DNA of 64,000 bases from positions 7,006,001 to 7,070,000 of the forward strand of contig JBHGNT010000006.1 of the NCBI GenBank assembly GCA_043228905.1, read 5' to 3'. The notes under the pieces were generated by a model, which had not been told where the DNA came from, ran no database searches, and worked only from the letters and a program-made list of their open reading frames with translations. The DNA comes from Azolla caroliniana (lineage: Eukaryota; Polypodiophyta). Shown here piece by piece: positions 10,532 through 22,090 of the stretch. Every line of letters starts with the position of its first letter. Positions within the stretch are counted from its first letter, which is position 1. The position numbers and the translations under genes were made by a program.

Positions 10532-10779
10532 ATGTCTGTGACTCCCTCTGATTATATATTGTAACTTAAAATTTTCAACTTTTAAGTGTTTTAACTTTTT
10601 AACATGCATGATGCATGAATGACCTCAATTTAATAATCAGCTTAGCCGGTTTGAGCTGGTTTGGCAGAGCTCGAGCCAAGCTCAACCGTTTAACCAAACT
10701 CAAGCCTAAGCTGAACCGAGCCAAGGCGCTAAATCACTAAACTGGTCTAAACTGATTTAGCTAAACGGTTTAGGCTTGA
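9900..10779. other. Non-coding stretch with (CT)n and a hAT-like fragment
   Basis: I see no gene here. A (CT)n microsatellite occupies about 10493-10531. From about 10640 to 10780 the sequence is rich in inverted motifs of the type AAACGGTTTA and GGCTTGAGCC, which resemble the subterminal repeats of plant hAT elements, but I cannot find both ends. Confidence 0.5.
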
Positions 10780-10959
10780 GCCGAGTCGTTGCCGATTCCG
10801 AGTCGGAACTGACTTCCTAGTCGACTCCGAATATCGTCGACTCAAGGCCAATTGAACCGACACAGTCGGATATTCGGAGACAACTAGTCGGCACAACCGA
10901 ATCCGAATCGGTCGACTCGGAGCAACCGACCAATACATATGAGTCGGAGTCGGCAAACC

Positions 10960-11837
10960 AATTGAAGTCGATCGAGGAATACAAGTCGGAGACGGCTAAC
11001 CTTGAGCAACCGATTGACATGTATGAACCCGAGTCAAGAGAAGAATCGGTAGAGACATCCGAACGGGAGCCGACAACGGGTGGAAGGAGATACCCACTCA
11101 GAGAAAGGAGAGCTCTGACCACATATGCTAGTCAATACATCCTCTTGACTAATGAATGTGAACCCAAGTGCTATGACAAGGCCATGGCCAACAAGCACAA
11201 AGAGAAATGGCTGAGTGTAATGCAAGACAAGATAGACTCCTTGCACAAAAATTACACCTACGACCTGGTTGAAATGCCGAAAGGGAAGAGAGCACTCAAA
11301 AACAAGTGGGTCTACAAGGTAAAAACTGGAGAAGTCAACAACGCACCCAAATATAAAGCTCACATTGTGGTGAAAGGGCTTCAACATAAAAAGGGTGTCG
11401 ACTTCGACAAAATATTTGCACCAGTCGTAAAGATGATATCAATCAGAACTATTTTGAGTATTGCGGCCAGTATGGACCTGGAGATCGAACTGTTGGATGT
11501 CAAGAAAACATTCTTGCATGGGGAGCTAGATGAAGAAATCTACATGTAGTAGCCCGAAGGCTTTGTGGAGAAAGGGAAAGAGAACCTGGTATGTTGACTG
11601 AAGAAAAGCTTGTATGGTTTGAAACAAGCTCGTATGTCGAATGCTTCATGTTAGAACATAAGTTCCAGAAAACACGGGTTGATCACTGCGTGTTCGTCAA
11701 AAGGTACAGTGAAGGAGACTTCTTGATTCTCTTATTATATGTGGACAACATGTTGATAGTCAAACAAGACACCAAGAAGATCGAGAGCTTGAAGAAAGTG
11801 TTAGGCAAGTCGTTTGCAATGAAAGATCTTGTACCAA
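10960..11837 (+). pseudogene. copia RT of element E, first segment
   Basis: It contains RRYPLRERRALTTYASQYIL, the integrase-RT linker, then RT fingers and palm (KNKWVYKVKTG, HIVVKGLQHKKGVDFDKIFAPV, SIRTILSIAASMDLE). In-frame stops occur at 11547 (after EEIYM) and near 11595, and a deletion follows KKSLYGLKQA. The active site reads YVDNML instead of YVDDML, so the catalytic Asp pair is lost. It stops at the CCAA target site of the 13-kb element. Confidence 0.85.
11834..11837. repeat. 4-bp target duplication CCAA, left copy
   Basis: CCAA lies immediately before the GGGTCGAAGCA terminus; the matching copy is at 24877-24880. With one copy removed, the flanking RT frame continues without a shift. 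Confidence 0.88.
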
Positions 11838-11863
11838 GGGTCGAAGCACGCTACGGTGAACCA
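11838..11863. repeat. Left terminal inverted repeat
   Basis: It starts GGGTCGAAGCACGCTACG. Compared with the reverse complement of the right end it differs at three of 26 positions. Confidence 0.9.
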
Positions 11864-12406
11864 GAAAAGTATTGTTTTTGGCCACAAAAATTGTCAGTAC
11901 TTTCAATACTGTTAGTACTGAATAATTCAGAAAAAAAATTAGAGAAAAAGAAAATCGATTTTGGAGAGTGGGGTGACTGTAGTACAAGTGTCATTTACTA
12001 TAGAAGGAGTGGGGGGAACACGTGAGGAGATGTTCTTCCATTTTGGGGGCTATTTTCCCCTCACGTCGATTTTGGCACTTCCCCTCACGTCGTTTTGGCG
12101 CTTCCCCTCATACTCCTCTTCCTCTATCCCTCTGAGCTTTTCATCACAGACATCCATGTCACGTTTCTGATTTTCCTTCAATCTAAATCTCAGACATCCA
12201 TGTCTGGTTGGAGAGTTTGAGTTGAGGATTTCTGATTTTTTTAGGGTTTCTGTTTTTGTTAGGGTTTAGGTTGAGGTACAGAGACTGTTCTGAGGGTTTA
12301 GGTAGCAGCCAATAGTGACTTCTTCGACAACGACTTTCTTACTTCCACCGATTGTAGTTGATGTCGTGGTGATTTGGGGCTTTTTCCACCAAATCGAGGC
12401 GGCATT

Positions 12407-12617
12407 GGAGGTTCCTTCCACCAAATCGAGGCGGCATATCCAACGCTCCCTCCACCATTGGAGGTTCCTTCCACCAAATTGAGGCGGCATATCCAACGCT
12501 CCCTCCACCATTGGCGGTTCCTTCCACCAAATCGAGGTTGCATATCCACGCTCCCTCCACCATTGGAGGTTCCTTCCACCAAATCGAGGCGGCATATCCA
12601 ACGCTCCCTTCACCATT
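12407..12617. repeat. 53-bp tandem repeat in left arm of the 13-kb element
   Basis: Four units begin at 12407, 12460, 12513 and 12565. The third unit is one base shorter and has several substitutions. Each contains TTCCACCAAATCGAGGCGGC. A further partial unit precedes them at about 12383. Open frames through it (Trp/Gly-rich) reflect the period, not a gene. Confidence 0.9.
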
Positions 12618-12891
12618 AGAGGTAATTCAGTACTAAAATGTTTCATTTCTTCATATTTTCAGTACTAAAATGTTTCATTTCTTCATATTTCAGTACTAAA
12701 TTTTTAGAATTGACATTTGTCATATTTGATATGTAATTCTAATGTTTGAAACAAAATATTTCTCACTTTGCAGGCCACATTTAAAAACATTTGATTGTGT
12801 TTTCTTGGTTGAGTCTATACAACATTAACTACTTTCACAAGACACTTAATTTTTGTGGATAAATCTAGTGACTGAATGGGGGTTCCTAACG

Positions 12892-15130
12892 AGAAAGAAA
12901 GAAAGAAAGAAAGATATATTAACGTCTTCTAAGGCCAAAATTGGCCCATGAGACAAATGGTGTACAACAAAAATGGGATATTTACCCATTCATCGAAAGT
13001 AAAAATAAAAATAAGATAAAATAGAGTTTAAGCTAAATAGTTCTAAGAAAACAACAAACATGTTCTATATAAAAAACATGTTCTACAATGAGAATGATTC
13101 TATACTAGGCCTAATTTCATTTCCATCCAAGTCTCTCGAAGAGAAGCGGGGGGTCAAAGGGTTGCCATGTGGATGTGGCCCGTGGTCCCCATGTAAGAGG
13201 TACCCCAACCATAGCTTCGAGTCGACGTAGCTCACGTTCCCTTATCTTCTTAATCTTTTCTACTCCACGTTGACTTGTGTTGAAGCCCAACATCCGAGGA
13301 CGTTTGGTTGCTCTTTGTATTTCTGCTTCCTCAAGGGAGAGGCCGAGCGGCATAAGTGTATCCACATTCATCGTCTCCCCATGTTCCTGAAAAATTACAC
13401 TAGGTACATGTTGATGAGTAGTAAAAGGGTTATGATTAACACTTTGTAATTTATCCTCCCTATGTTGTTTTAGCTCTAAGATATACCTACCTAGTCTCTT
13501 TACACTCGGGGTATCTAATAGTTTGGAGAGGGTGGGAGAGGGTCCTAGTATGTCTTGGTATTCCGCCCATATCTCGGCATAAGTTGGGCACTTGCATGTG
13601 AAGTGATACTCATCCTCTATCTCTATGTGGCATAACCTACATAGCCTTTCCTCTCTAGGGACTCTATTAGCTCGACCATTCTCAATCTCAAGTTGGTGAG
13701 ATGATATCCTAAGTTGTCCAATGGCCACCCTTAGTGCATTTGATAAGAAAGTATCTAGGTATCTTGGTCGTGTAATAAACCCTAACTTAGAGAAGTGCAA
13801 GAAGTGTTCCTTATAGTACACCATTTTAGATGGGAGTGGCTCTCGTGGGGTGATCCATTTGTATCGAGTGTAGATTTGCCATATTTCTTGGCGTATCACT
13901 TTATTACGATCTTCCCGAGAGATTAAAGTTTGATTAGTCCCATGGTTGTACTTAAGGGGAGGTAGGTTATTAATGTCTATGCCATTTGCAAATAACCAAC
14001 TCACCACAATGCTATACCAAGAGTTAGTGTCTCCAGACACATGTAAGGATCGGGATGCCTCAAAGGCTCGACGGGATATCCTATCTTGTGGTTGACTATG
14101 TATCCGATGAATAAAAGCTACCACTTCAAAGAGTGCTTCTACTAACATCGGGGGTAGGCTAAACTCCGCTCTAATAATGTCATGTGGTACTGTCGATTTG
14201 CTTCGGAGTTGACGTGATAACATCACCACTAAAGGTCTCTCCAATTGCGTCCACATGAAAGATGGTAGACCTGGAGCCCATACTACTGATGCATACATGA
14301 GGGACGGGGTCACTAATGAGTCGAAAAGCCATCCCTTAGTCCGTGGCTCTTGAAAGTATGCTTGGTGGCATTGTCTCTCTAAGAGTGAGAGGGATGCATA
14401 TCCTCTCGTTAGCCTATCTTTGGCTGCCTGGGTCATCGAGAATTTACCTGAGCGAGCACTAAAAGTGACTCCCAAGTATACATAAGATCCCACCACCTCA
14501 ACTAGTTTATGAGAGAGGATGAGGTGACATTTACTCCTAACTCTGGACGATGTATGAAAGATAAGGACTTTAGTTTTCGCTAGATTCACTACCAGTCCTC
14601 GTTGTGTACAAAAGTCATCTAGGGCATTAAGATGCTTTTGTAGGTCGTGTTCCGACTCCGAGAGCAAGACAATGTCGTCTGCGTAGAGTAAGAGACTAAC
14701 TTGCGTATCCCCAATAGCCACTCCTTTGCCTCCCTTACGAGCAATAAAATCAGTGATCTCATCAATGTAGATCCCAAAAAGAGTCGGTGATAGGGGGCAA
14801 CCCTGTTTTACACCAATGGTGCTAGTGAAACAATCGGATAGGCCACCTGTGCATCTTACGCGCCCACAGACTTGCTCATATAGGGCATAAATGGCCCAAA
14901 TCATGTCATTTGGTATCTCCAAGCTCTTAAGTCTATCAAACAACCTCTCCCTAGGAACTGTATCAAAGGCTTTGCGAAAGTCCACAAAGCAACAATATAG
15001 TTTCTTCTTACGAGCCTTTGTTTGGTCAATTAAGCACCTAAGTGTGAAGATGTGGTCAATAGTGGAGAAGGCTCGTCTAAAGCCAGCCTGCTCAGGTGCT
15101 CGAAGACTTAATGTTTCCATATAATCACTG
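12892..15130 (-). mobile_element. 5'-truncated LINE inside the 13-kb element
   Basis: A non-LTR retrotransposon on the minus strand with a reverse transcriptase ORF, a 3' UTR of about 200 bp, and a short (TTTC)n tail, seen as (GAAA)n at 12892-12913 on plus. No endonuclease precedes the RT, so it was truncated at its 5' end on integration. It lies upstream of the transposase and may have removed its promoter or first codons. I could not find a convincing target duplication. Confidence 0.75.
13117..15120 (-). CDS. LINE reverse transcriptase, 667 codons open
   Basis: Uninterrupted frame. RT motifs in order: EQAGFRRAFSTIDHIFTL (motif 1-2 region), CFVDFRKAFDTVPRE with the first catalytic Asp, GVKQGCPLSP, LLLYADDIVLL with the catalytic Asp pair, and VNLAKTKVLIF. 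The C-terminal third has a zinc-binding pattern CRLCHIEIEDEYHFTCKC typical of many LINEs. The upstream apurinic endonuclease domain is missing, so this is the RT-to-3' portion of a longer ORF2 and the first Met seen is not the native start. Because the frame is open over 2 kb, the insertion looks younger than the surrounding transposase, which carries breaks. Confidence 0.85.
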   Translation of the reverse strand: METLSLRAPEQAGFRRAFSTIDHIFTLRCLIDQTKARKKKLYCCFVDFRKAFDTVPRERLFDRLKSLEIPNDMIWAIYALYEQVCGRVRCTGGLSDCFTSTIGVKQGCPLSPTLFGIYIDEITDFIARKGGKGVAIGDTQVSLLLYADDIVLLSESEHDLQKHLNALDDFCTQRGLVVNLAKTKVLIFHTSSRVRSKCHLILSHKLVEVVGSYVYLGVTFSARSGKFSMTQAAKDRLTRGYASLSLLERQCHQAYFQEPRTKGWLFDSLVTPSLMYASVVWAPGLPSFMWTQLERPLVVMLSRQLRSKSTVPHDIIRAEFSLPPMLVEALFEVVAFIHRIHSQPQDRISRRAFEASRSLHVSGDTNSWYSIVVSWLFANGIDINNLPPLKYNHGTNQTLISREDRNKVIRQEIWQIYTRYKWITPREPLPSKMVYYKEHFLHFSKLGFITRPRYLDTFLSNALRVAIGQLRISSHQLEIENGRANRVPREERLCRLCHIEIEDEYHFTCKCPTYAEIWAEYQDILGPSPTLSKLLDTPSVKRLGRYILELKQHREDKLQSVNHNPFTTHQHVPSVIFQEHGETMNVDTLMPLGLSLEEAEIQRATKRPRMLGFNTSQRGVEKIKKIRERELRRLEAMVGVPLTWGPRATSTWQPFDPPLLFERLGWK

Positions 15131-15138
15131 AGAGTGAG

Positions 15139-18100
15139 TTGTCAAGTAACTCATGCATATCTGAAAGGACTAAGAGACGAGTGGTTCTTCACATAGTCCG
15201 TTATTTGGTAGAAATAACGAAGAGATTTAGTGAAGAGGATCGTAGGGATATTATCTGTAGAGTGTTACACCATCAAAGTTTGAATGAAGACATGGTGAGA
15301 ATAAAATTTAGGGACCAATGTGTTTCAGAAGAGATTGTGGAGTCTATGAAGTCATCCCTAGACTTAGTGAAAGGTGTAGAGAGCTTAGACAAACTTGTTG
15401 CAAAGAGGGCAGCCCTACACATGGTTGTGAACGGTGCGAGAGAAAAAAAATATAGTGATACTAAAGTTTCCTTAGCCTTGGGTATTCAAAGAAGGAACTT
15501 GAGGAAACATCGCCGAAATATACACTCAAGAAAATTCAAGTGGCTGGGGTTGGGACGTAGACGACGATGTGATGCCTTATCTCAAGAGATTATTGAGAAA
15601 GTGGATTCATTTTGGGCCAAAATACGCGTGTCTCACCAAATAAGAAGGACGTGTGTAGACAACGAATAAGTCAGGGTAAGTACCAGATTCACCCTAGACA
15701 CTTCTTGGAGATGACAGAGGTATTCCATTTTTTTATATCAATTCACATTCCATAACTTTGTGTTTTGACCAAGTGTATATTAATGTTTGCTATATATATT
15801 GGTTGATGTAGGCTGAATTGTACATGAACTTTAAAGACCAACATCCAAGCTTGACTATTGGATTCCGCAAGTTCCAAGGTTTGAAACCATTTTATGTTAG
15901 AAAATTAAATGAGAGGAATACATGTTGTTGTGTGTACCATGTGAAGATGGACATGTTAAGGCTAGCAGTGAATGCAATGCGTACTGATTCTAAGGGTATA
16001 CACGGGGAATTATGTGTCTGCACTTGTGAGATTTGTAGACCAAATGGGGAGGATAATAGGTGTAATGCACGAAACATGACTTATGCATCCGTTTCTGAGC
16101 TATGGAGGTCTTGTGTTTGTGAAAAAGAACCATCATGTGAGTGGCATCGTCGTACATGTCTATTAAGAACATGTAAGCTTTGTCCGCTACCATTATTTTG
16201 TAGGCAGGAGCTTGATTTGGGAAATAGTCATATCGTGAAATGGAAATATTTGGAGTATGTGACTGAAAATATTGGCAAGGGAGTTGTAACTAAGCGTATC
16301 AAGGAAGTATATAAGGAGACATGTGCTGCTACCCTTGTCTCAGAATTTAAGAAACAACTTGGGGAGTTCATTCCACATAACTTCCGGAGTTATTGGCAAA
16401 ATTCATAGTTCAAGGAATGTATTAATAACTTACCAACATGTGTCATCGTATCCGTTATTGATTTTGCAGAAAACTATACATTTAAAGTTCAAAATGAGGT
16501 TCAATCAATGCATTGGTACAATGATCAATGTACAATACTTGTACATATTTGCTATTGGAGGCAAGACGGTGAGTTACATAAGAAATCAATATTTTACATT
16601 TCAGATGATAAAAAGCATGATACACTATTTGTTCAACATTGTTTTAAGCTTCACCATGCAGATTTATTTTCTCTAGGGTTAACCTTTAACCGTCATTTGG
16701 TTTGGTCTGATGGTGTTGCCTCGCAATTTAAGGCGGCACGATCGTTCTACTTTATCGCCGGGTAATTTTTAATCCATATGTTTAGTACTTATCATGAAAT
16801 GTGTAAGGAAGTAATTCTTGTGTTAGTGGATGCATACTAATTATGTTTGTAACTATTAACAAACAGTACTATTCACATGGATGCATACTAATTATGTTTG
16901 TAACTATTCGAATCTTGCACTTGTGAATGGATGCATGCATACTAATTTTGTTTGTACTATGTTGTGTGTTGTATATGTACTAAATCAGTATTTACTGAAG
17001 GATGTAAAGTACTCGTATTGTACTCTATAGTATTCTTCGTCCTTAAGAGAATTGTACTAAGTAACTTTTAATCCATGTGAAGTGTTCTCCATAGACACAT
17101 TGTACTATGTTGTGTTTACAGAAGGATGTAAAGTACTCATCTTGTACTCATAGTATTGTCCGTCCTTAAGAGAATTGTACTAATTATCTTTTTATCCATG
17201 TGAAGTGTTCTCCATAGACACATTGTACTATGTTGTGTGTTGTATCTGTACTATGTTGTGTGTATAGAAGGATGTAAAGTACTCATATTGTACTCAGAGT
17301 ATTGTCCGTGCTTAAGAGAATTGTACTAAGTATCGATTAATCCATGTGAAGGGTTCTCCATAGACACATTGTACTGTGTTGTGTGTTGGTTTTGTACTAT
17401 GTTGTGTTTACAAAAGGATGTAAAGTACTCATCTTGTACTTATAGTATTGTCCGTCCTTAAGAGAATTGTACTAAATCAGTATTTACTCATGTTGTACTC
17501 ATAGTATTGTACTCATCTTGTACTCATCTTTTAAACACACTGTGTGGTACTGATTATCTATTAATCAATGTTCAACGTTCTCCATGAACACACTGTATTG
17601 TACAATGTGTTGTATCTATACTAAATCAGTGTTTATTGGGGGATGTAAAGTACATGTCTTGTAGTACTAATGATCTTCTAAGGAGGGTTGTGTTCTCCGT
17701 GGACACATTGTACTGTACTATCCGATATTGAACATTTTGTACTATTTATCTGTTAATACATGTAGAGTGCTTTCCATGAACTCATTGTACTATACTTTGT
17801 GCTATATCCATACTAAGTTAGTATTAAATGGATGCCGGGTACTGTTGGTTGACAACATAGAACTATTTATCTTTTAATAAGTGTAGAGTGTAGTACTCTC
17901 AATTGACAACATAGTACTAATTTTGTTGGAAACCTGAGATACCAAAGCAGGTATTTCTCCTTATTCAATATTTGTATGCAATGGAATTACTTCGGGTCTG
18001 GACATGGAAAAGGAGAGCATGATGGCGTGGGGGCTGTGATCAAACGTGCCCTTACAAGTGAGCAGTTGGATAATAATGGTGCTAAGTTACAAAATGCACA

Positions 18101-18287
18101 TGATGTTGTGCAGTGGCTAACATGGAAGATGTCAAATGATGGTAAGAACAGATTGTTTGTTGAAGTTCGTGTTGATGAGGTCGATAGAACTAAATCATAT
18201 GGTTGTAAAACCGTGAAAGGCACACGCATCACCCATTGTGTGTTAGGGTTTAGCCGCAAGGACACCACACAATTGTCAATATATTAG
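15139..18287 (+). pseudogene. Sola-like DDE transposase, three exons, lightly broken
   Basis: Exons inferred: about 15139-15719, 15812-16761 and 17951-18287, with GT-AG introns of 92 bp and 1.19 kb, about 620 codons. The N-terminal part is basic and helical (LALGIQRRNLRKHRRN looks like a DNA-binding helix-turn-helix). Exon 2 has a Cys/His-rich block (HVKMDMLR to CKLCPLPLFC) followed by a first acidic motif DFAENY (codon at 16460) and SDGVASQFK (Asp codon at 16709). Exon 3 opens with WNYFGSGHGKGEHDGVGAVI. DFAENY, SDG and HGKG..DG.G are the catalytic signatures I associate with this family. Breaks: a one-base frame change near 15620, a stop TAA at 15667 in the wrong-frame continuation, and one in-frame TAG at 16406-16408. 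The start is uncertain because the LINE ends just upstream. Confidence 0.75.
16762..17950. repeat. Repetitive 1.19-kb intron of the transposase
   Basis: The second intron consists of degenerate copies of a roughly 110-150-bp unit containing GTACTATGTTGTGTGTTGTA, GGATGTAAAGTACTCAT, GTCCTTAAGAGAATTGTACTA and TCTCCATAGACACATTGTAC. At least five rounds are visible between 16980 and 17700. No coding potential. Confidence 0.8.
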
Positions 18288-19170
18288 TTGTTGTCAACAG
18301 GACTTGGATTTCTTCATTGCCGATATTGCTCATGTTTCCTGATGTTATTTGAGCATAGAAGTTTTGCAGAGCCATGTTAAAATGAGTAAAAATATTGTAT
18401 ATCTTCTTGATAAAGTCTAGATTCATAAGAGTTGGTGTGTCCTCTGTTGGCCCATAAATCTGCTCTTCTTTTGCTACCAAGAGAATATTGTTAGTTGAAT
18501 TCATTAAAGACTTTAATATTGTAAGTTTTTCTACTGTAAGTTCATTCTTCAAAGGGGGCGATGAATTCTGTGAAGACAACAAAGAAAATTATTCTCTCAG
18601 AATCCTTTTTTGTTTCATGATATGTCCTGTGAAGCCATCTGAGTTTTAACTTCTTGTATATAAGTCCTGAATATCCAGGCTATGGATTTTAAAGTACAGA
18701 CCTTCCTTTCCTTAACAAAATAATCCAACTCCTGAAACAATAATTTGTGATAGCTCAGAAAGGTAAGTGTTTCCTTACTACTGTTAGTGGATGGTTCATC
18801 CTTTGGGATGATATCATCAAAATATGGCCCACATTGCTTCAACAATTTGCACACATTCTGGTTACCCCCCAAAAGGGATTGATGAAACAGTCTATACTTC
18901 AGTATATCTTCAATAACACCCGATATTTTCTGTTTCTCATCATCAACACCTGAAAACCTAAATTTTCCTAGCAAGCTAAGAAGACTTTCAAGCATTTTAT
19001 CTACAACAGACTGAAAGACTTTGCGAGGATTAGGAGATGATCTCAAAAAAGAAACAAAACGTTGTAAAATAAGAATACTTAGATCAAAAAGTATATTCCC
19101 ATTGTTTTTTATATATGTTGACAAGCAAAATACAAAAGCAATTCTTAAACATGAACTTGATTTCACACTG
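18288..19170 (-). pseudogene. Probable captured host gene fragment (possibly URB2/Npa2-like)
   Basis: On the minus strand two open segments lie in exon-like blocks, about 19166-18615 and 18582-18260, joined by a short gap with a TTCACAG acceptor. They encode a helical protein (LQRFVSFLRSSPNPRKVFQS, LLFQELDYFVKERK, LDFIKKIYNIF) without stop codons and without likeness to transposon proteins. The style recalls the plant nucleolar pre-rRNA processing factor Urb2/Npa2, but this is from memory of the family and weak. It ends abruptly at the transposase stop and has no start or 3' end, which suggests acquisition of part of a host gene by the transposon. Confidence 0.4.
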
Positions 19171-19959
19171 GTATAACTATTTCAGATTCATGAACTGGAT
19201 TTTTGACATTGGCAATTGAAACAGTATTTTGGTATCCAAATAGTTCAATTTCAGACATCACTAACAACTAAAGTTCAAGTACAATCGAAAGACAATCAGG
19301 TACTAGAGGGTAACTTGGCCGATCTTGTAATGCGTTTGTTGTTGGTGCCAGATTTTTCTGATTTTACATTCTTCTTTATCTTAAAGCCTTTAGGTATGAG
19401 CTGACTAAGTGGCACTTCATCATCAGAGGCATCAGAGACAGGCGTGGATGTGCGGGCACCTTGTATTGGTGGCAAGCTTGAGAGAGCAACTATGTTTTCT
19501 GCAACTGCAATGCTTGTATACAAATCCACAAAGGTGTTGTCGATAGACAAATTATCACTCATCTCCTGAATGCTTGTACTCCTAGCGATCTTTATTGCCC
19601 TATCATCATCACCGATGCCTATACACTCATTCTTATTAGACTCCTGTATGTGGACCGTGGCAGTAGTCATGGTCAACTCCTCTTGTACGGTGGATGTCAC
19701 CTCATTCTTAAGACAACGTGTACCTGCTTGGGTGGTCGTTATTGCCTGGTCCTCTTGGGTGATGCTAGTATGCTCGCTCTGAGTACAATCAGGCCCCCCT
19801 TCATTAGTAACGTTGTTCGCTCTACACTCCTCATGGGATTCTGTACAATCAGGCTTATCTTCAGGGGAATCTTTAGACAGTACTAGCACATTATTAGTAG
19901 ACACTACTAACACATTATCAGTACAACCAATCTTCTCTTCAGCACTTGCCACATTATCA

Positions 19960-20225
19960 GTACAATCAGTCTTCTCTTCAGTACTTGCCATATTCTTTCC
20001 ACACTCTTCATGGGCTTCAATATTCTCTTCAATACTTGCCATATTCTTTCCACACTCTTCATGGGCTTCAATCTTCTCTTCAGTACTTGCCATATTCTTT
20101 CCACACTCTTCATGGGCTTCAATATTCTCTTCAATACTTGCCATATTCTTTCCACACTCTTCATGGGCTTCAATCTTCTCTTCAGTACTTGCCATATTCT
20201 TTCCACACTCCTCATAGGCTTCTTT
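19960..20225. repeat. 51-bp coding tandem repeat
   Basis: About five copies within exon 5 of the RING-finger gene, encoding EAHEECGKNMAS followed by alternating TEEKI and IEENI. The alternation shows that duplication proceeded as a 102-bp dimer. Confidence 0.85.
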
Positions 20226-21244
20226 AGACATACTGTTGTTTGTACATGCCAGCTGCTCTTCACATATGAATGCTTCGTTTTTCTCACAATCCTCATGTGT
20301 GGAAGATGTGCTTCCAGAGTCTGCCTCCGTGCAAAGGTTAATTTGATTCTGACTCTGACCAGAATCTGACTCTACACTTGTGCTCCATGAAGTTCCCGAT
20401 TCATTTGATTGCAGTTGGGAATCAGACTGCTCTTGTAAACCTAATTAATGGGATTCCAAAGAATATTAGTATCAACTCACATACTCAAAAGTTTGCAACC
20501 AATGAACATAGGGTTTAGGGCCACATTTTTACCTAATGTTACATCGTCATACTGTATAGCCGTAGATACCCCATTGCAAGTGGTGGGCTCGGTCATCTTC
20601 TCCACAACATCTAGGTGCTCAACAGTGTTGTTATGATCTATAATAGCAACAAAAATAGGGTTGTTATGAGCTAAATCATTGTTTTCAAAGTCTGGCTTTT
20701 GACGTGTACCTGGGAGTGTGATAAATTCGTCTTCACGATCAGGTTTTGGACTCGTATCTCTATCACCAAATATCATTTCGTCATCAGCTAGTAACACAAG
20801 TACATGGTATTAGACAATGGATTAGGTTGACAATGCTCCGGACAGGTGAGAACTTATATGACTGACCATTGCATTCAACTTTGCCTTTCTTGCTGTTTCC
20901 ATACAACATTCTTGCAGCATTTCTCTTCTTACTGAGCTCTATTTGTAAAGAAACTGCATTTCTCTTCTTAGTGGGCTCTATTTCTTGATGTTGACCGGAG
21001 CTTGGGGAATTTGTTTGTAGAAGCATATGTTCCACTGCTCCAATGGCCCTTCTCATACATTCATCCTCATCATAAAAATCATAGGTTATTGGTAATGGTG
21101 GTCCCTGAACCTTGGAATGTGCAGCAGATATTGAGGGTTTAGGCACAGGGGCTGGTTGTTCCATTACCTTCCCTGGCGTGGAGTTGCTTGACACTACAAC
21201 ATTCATTGCAAGAAACAAAAAAACCTTGAATGTTAGTACCATCA

Positions 21245-22090
21245 TCTAAAATATATAATGTAGGTCACAAGAGCTGCTTCCCATATTACACAATGTACCA
21301 ATCATGAACAATGTACTACTCACATAGTTCCTAAATTACTGAACTAGTACTAATAAGGAACATTGTACTGCTCACTTAGTTCCCAATTTACACAAGTAGT
21401 ACTAATCATGCACAATATACTACTCACTTAGTTACCAAATTACACAAGGAGTACTAATCCCGAACAATGTAATGCTCACTTAGTTCCCAATTTACACAAG
21501 TAGTACTAATCATGCACAATATACTACTCACTTAATTACCAAATTACACAAGGAGTACTAATCCCGAACAATGTACCACTGACTTAGTCAAATTACACAA
21601 TTAGTACTAATCCTGAACAATGTACTACTCAACAATGTACCACTAACTTAGTCAAATTACACAATTAGTACTAATCCTACAAAATGTACTACTCACTTAT
21701 TTTCTAGATTACTGATCTAGTACTAATAAGGTACAAAACTAGTACTAATAAGGAACAAAGTACTACTCAGTTCCCAAATTACAAAACTAGTATTAATCAT
21801 GAGCAATGTACTTGTAACTTAGTTCACAAAGTACAAAACTAGTACTAATCATGAACCATGTAGTACTTACTAAGTACTAATCCAACAAATGTAGATTGGT
21901 ATTTTGCACACAAGTAATACTAAACGTGATATGTGTTTGACACACCTCATTTCCAAATTACAAAAATTGTACTATTATTCAGCAATTTACTATACACCTT
22001 GTTCCCAAATTACCTTACTAGTACTAATTCCCAAGTTACACAAACAATACTAACAGTCAACAGTGTACTATAAGTATAGTGTTTACTAAA
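21245..22090. repeat. Repetitive 0.85-kb intron-like region of the 13-kb element
   Basis: It lies between exons 2 and 3 of the RING-finger gene and consists of about 12 degenerate copies of a ~60-bp unit containing AGTACTAATC, GAACAATGTACTACTCAC and TTAGTTCCCAAATTACACAA. It resembles, in base style, the repeat in the transposase intron but in the opposite orientation. Confidence 0.8.

Noticed and set aside
12266-12646. Trp/Gly-rich frames on the minus strand
   Set aside because: These frames arise from the 53-bp tandem repeat and have no independent support.
12870-15150. Target duplication of the LINE
   Set aside because: I compared GTGACTGAATG on the left with ATCACTGAGAG on the right; the match is too weak to claim a duplication.
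19813-20369. Phe/Ser/His-rich plus-strand frames
   Set aside because: Shadows of the 51-bp coding repeat of the minus-strand RING-finger gene.
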